Shown here: positions 63,893 through 64,000 of the stretch, in pieces
Numbering within the stretch: the first letter of the stretch is position 1
How the letters are laid out: every line of letters starts with the position of its first letter
NCBI RefSeq assembly: GCF_017792025.1
Contig: NZ_CP046956.1
Span: 2,480,001 to 2,544,000, forward strand
Length of the DNA stretch: 64,000 nucleotides
From: Sediminibacillus dalangtanensis
GTDB taxonomy: Bacteria; Bacillota; Bacilli; Bacillales; Amphibacillaceae
Direction of reading: 5' to 3'
Made by a program: the position numbers and the translations under genes
The notes under the pieces: model-generated
Told to the model about the DNA's origin: nothing
What the model saw: only the letters and a program-made list of their open reading frames with translations
The model's database searches: none

Positions 63893-64000
63893 TTCAAAAA
63901 GCGTGTTAAGCCCCGCTTCGGTAGCATACTTCGCTTTCCACGGGCACGGCTTCAGCTAACTTGGTAAAGAAAACCGCTTTACCAAGGAAGCTCACCAGCC
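63893..64000. repeat. dispersed structured repeat, partial copy at right edge (inverted)
   Basis: Reverse complement reads GGCTGGTGAGCTTCC, GGTAAAGCGGTTTTCTTTACC, GAAGCCGTGCCCGTGGAAAG, CGAAGTATGCTACCGAAGCG. Aligns with the body of the repeat at 61414-61707. It continues past the window edge. The rest of 63785-63892 shows no gene. Confidence 0.7.

Overview
The window is a chromosomal segment of an endospore-forming, low-GC Firmicute of the family Bacillaceae. The gene order closely matches the Bacillus subtilis ysd-ytx-ytc region: infC-rpmI-rplT, thrS, dnaI-dnaB-nrdR, speD, gapB, coaE-ytaF-mutM-polA, phoPR, mdh-icd-citZ, pyk-pfkA-accAD, ytsJ, dnaE, ytrHI, nrnA, ytoI, ald, ackA-ytxK-tpx-ytfJ-ytfI, ytdI, ytcJ and an alpha/beta SASP. 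Sporulation genes (ytxC, ytaF, ytrH, ytrI, gerW/ytfJ, ssp) support this. The genus is not fixed by the sequence; a halophilic relative such as Virgibacillus or Oceanobacillus is only a guess.

Layout. 1-4.3 kb: end of an M42 peptidase gene, a dimeric dUTPase, sigW-type ysdB, ytxB/ysdA, and the IF3-L35-L20 operon with an AUU-started infC behind a structured leader. 4.4-7.7 kb: thrS under a T-box, then ytxC. 7.7-9 kb: a small island, described below. 9-19.4 kb: primosome (dnaI, dnaB), nrdR, speD, gapB, coaE, ytaF, mutM, polA. 19.6-21.5 kb: a decayed mobile region. 21.5-41.7 kb: phosphate sensing (phoPR), TCA enzymes, glycolysis end steps, acetyl-CoA carboxylase with a FadR-like regulator, malic enzyme and the replicative polymerase DnaE. 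41.8-46.6 kb: ytrH-ytrI, nrnA, ytpI, ytoI, ytkL. 46.7-50.8 kb: a five-gene envelope-stress cluster (DUF4178, PspA, DUF4247 lipoprotein, DUF350, membrane-anchored aminopropyltransferase) behind a sigW-type promoter. 51-64 kb: M24 peptidase, ald, an SDR, UspA, EcsC, ackA, ytxK, tpx, gerW, ytfI, NAD kinase, ytcJ and an ssp gene.

The backbone is ordinary, but two accessory islands are not. At 7.8-8.9 kb a ClbS/DfsB-like gene sits inside a unit with TTATTCAACTAACG-type inverted ends. That unit lies in a 1,034 bp element with IS1595-like terminal inverted repeats and an apparent 8 bp target duplication. The whole element interrupts a dispersed hairpin repeat whose uninterrupted relative is at 55.9 kb. 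At 19.6-21.5 kb a broken IS1595-type transposase is preceded by one-gene units with the same kinds of ends. These look like single-gene cassettes carried by a transposon lineage, and they are the best candidate here for an undescribed system. A second candidate is the SigW-PspA-polyamine cluster. A family of palindromic repeats (52.1, 55.8, 61.4, 63.9 kb, plus 30.7 and 7.7/8.9 kb) is scattered between the genes.
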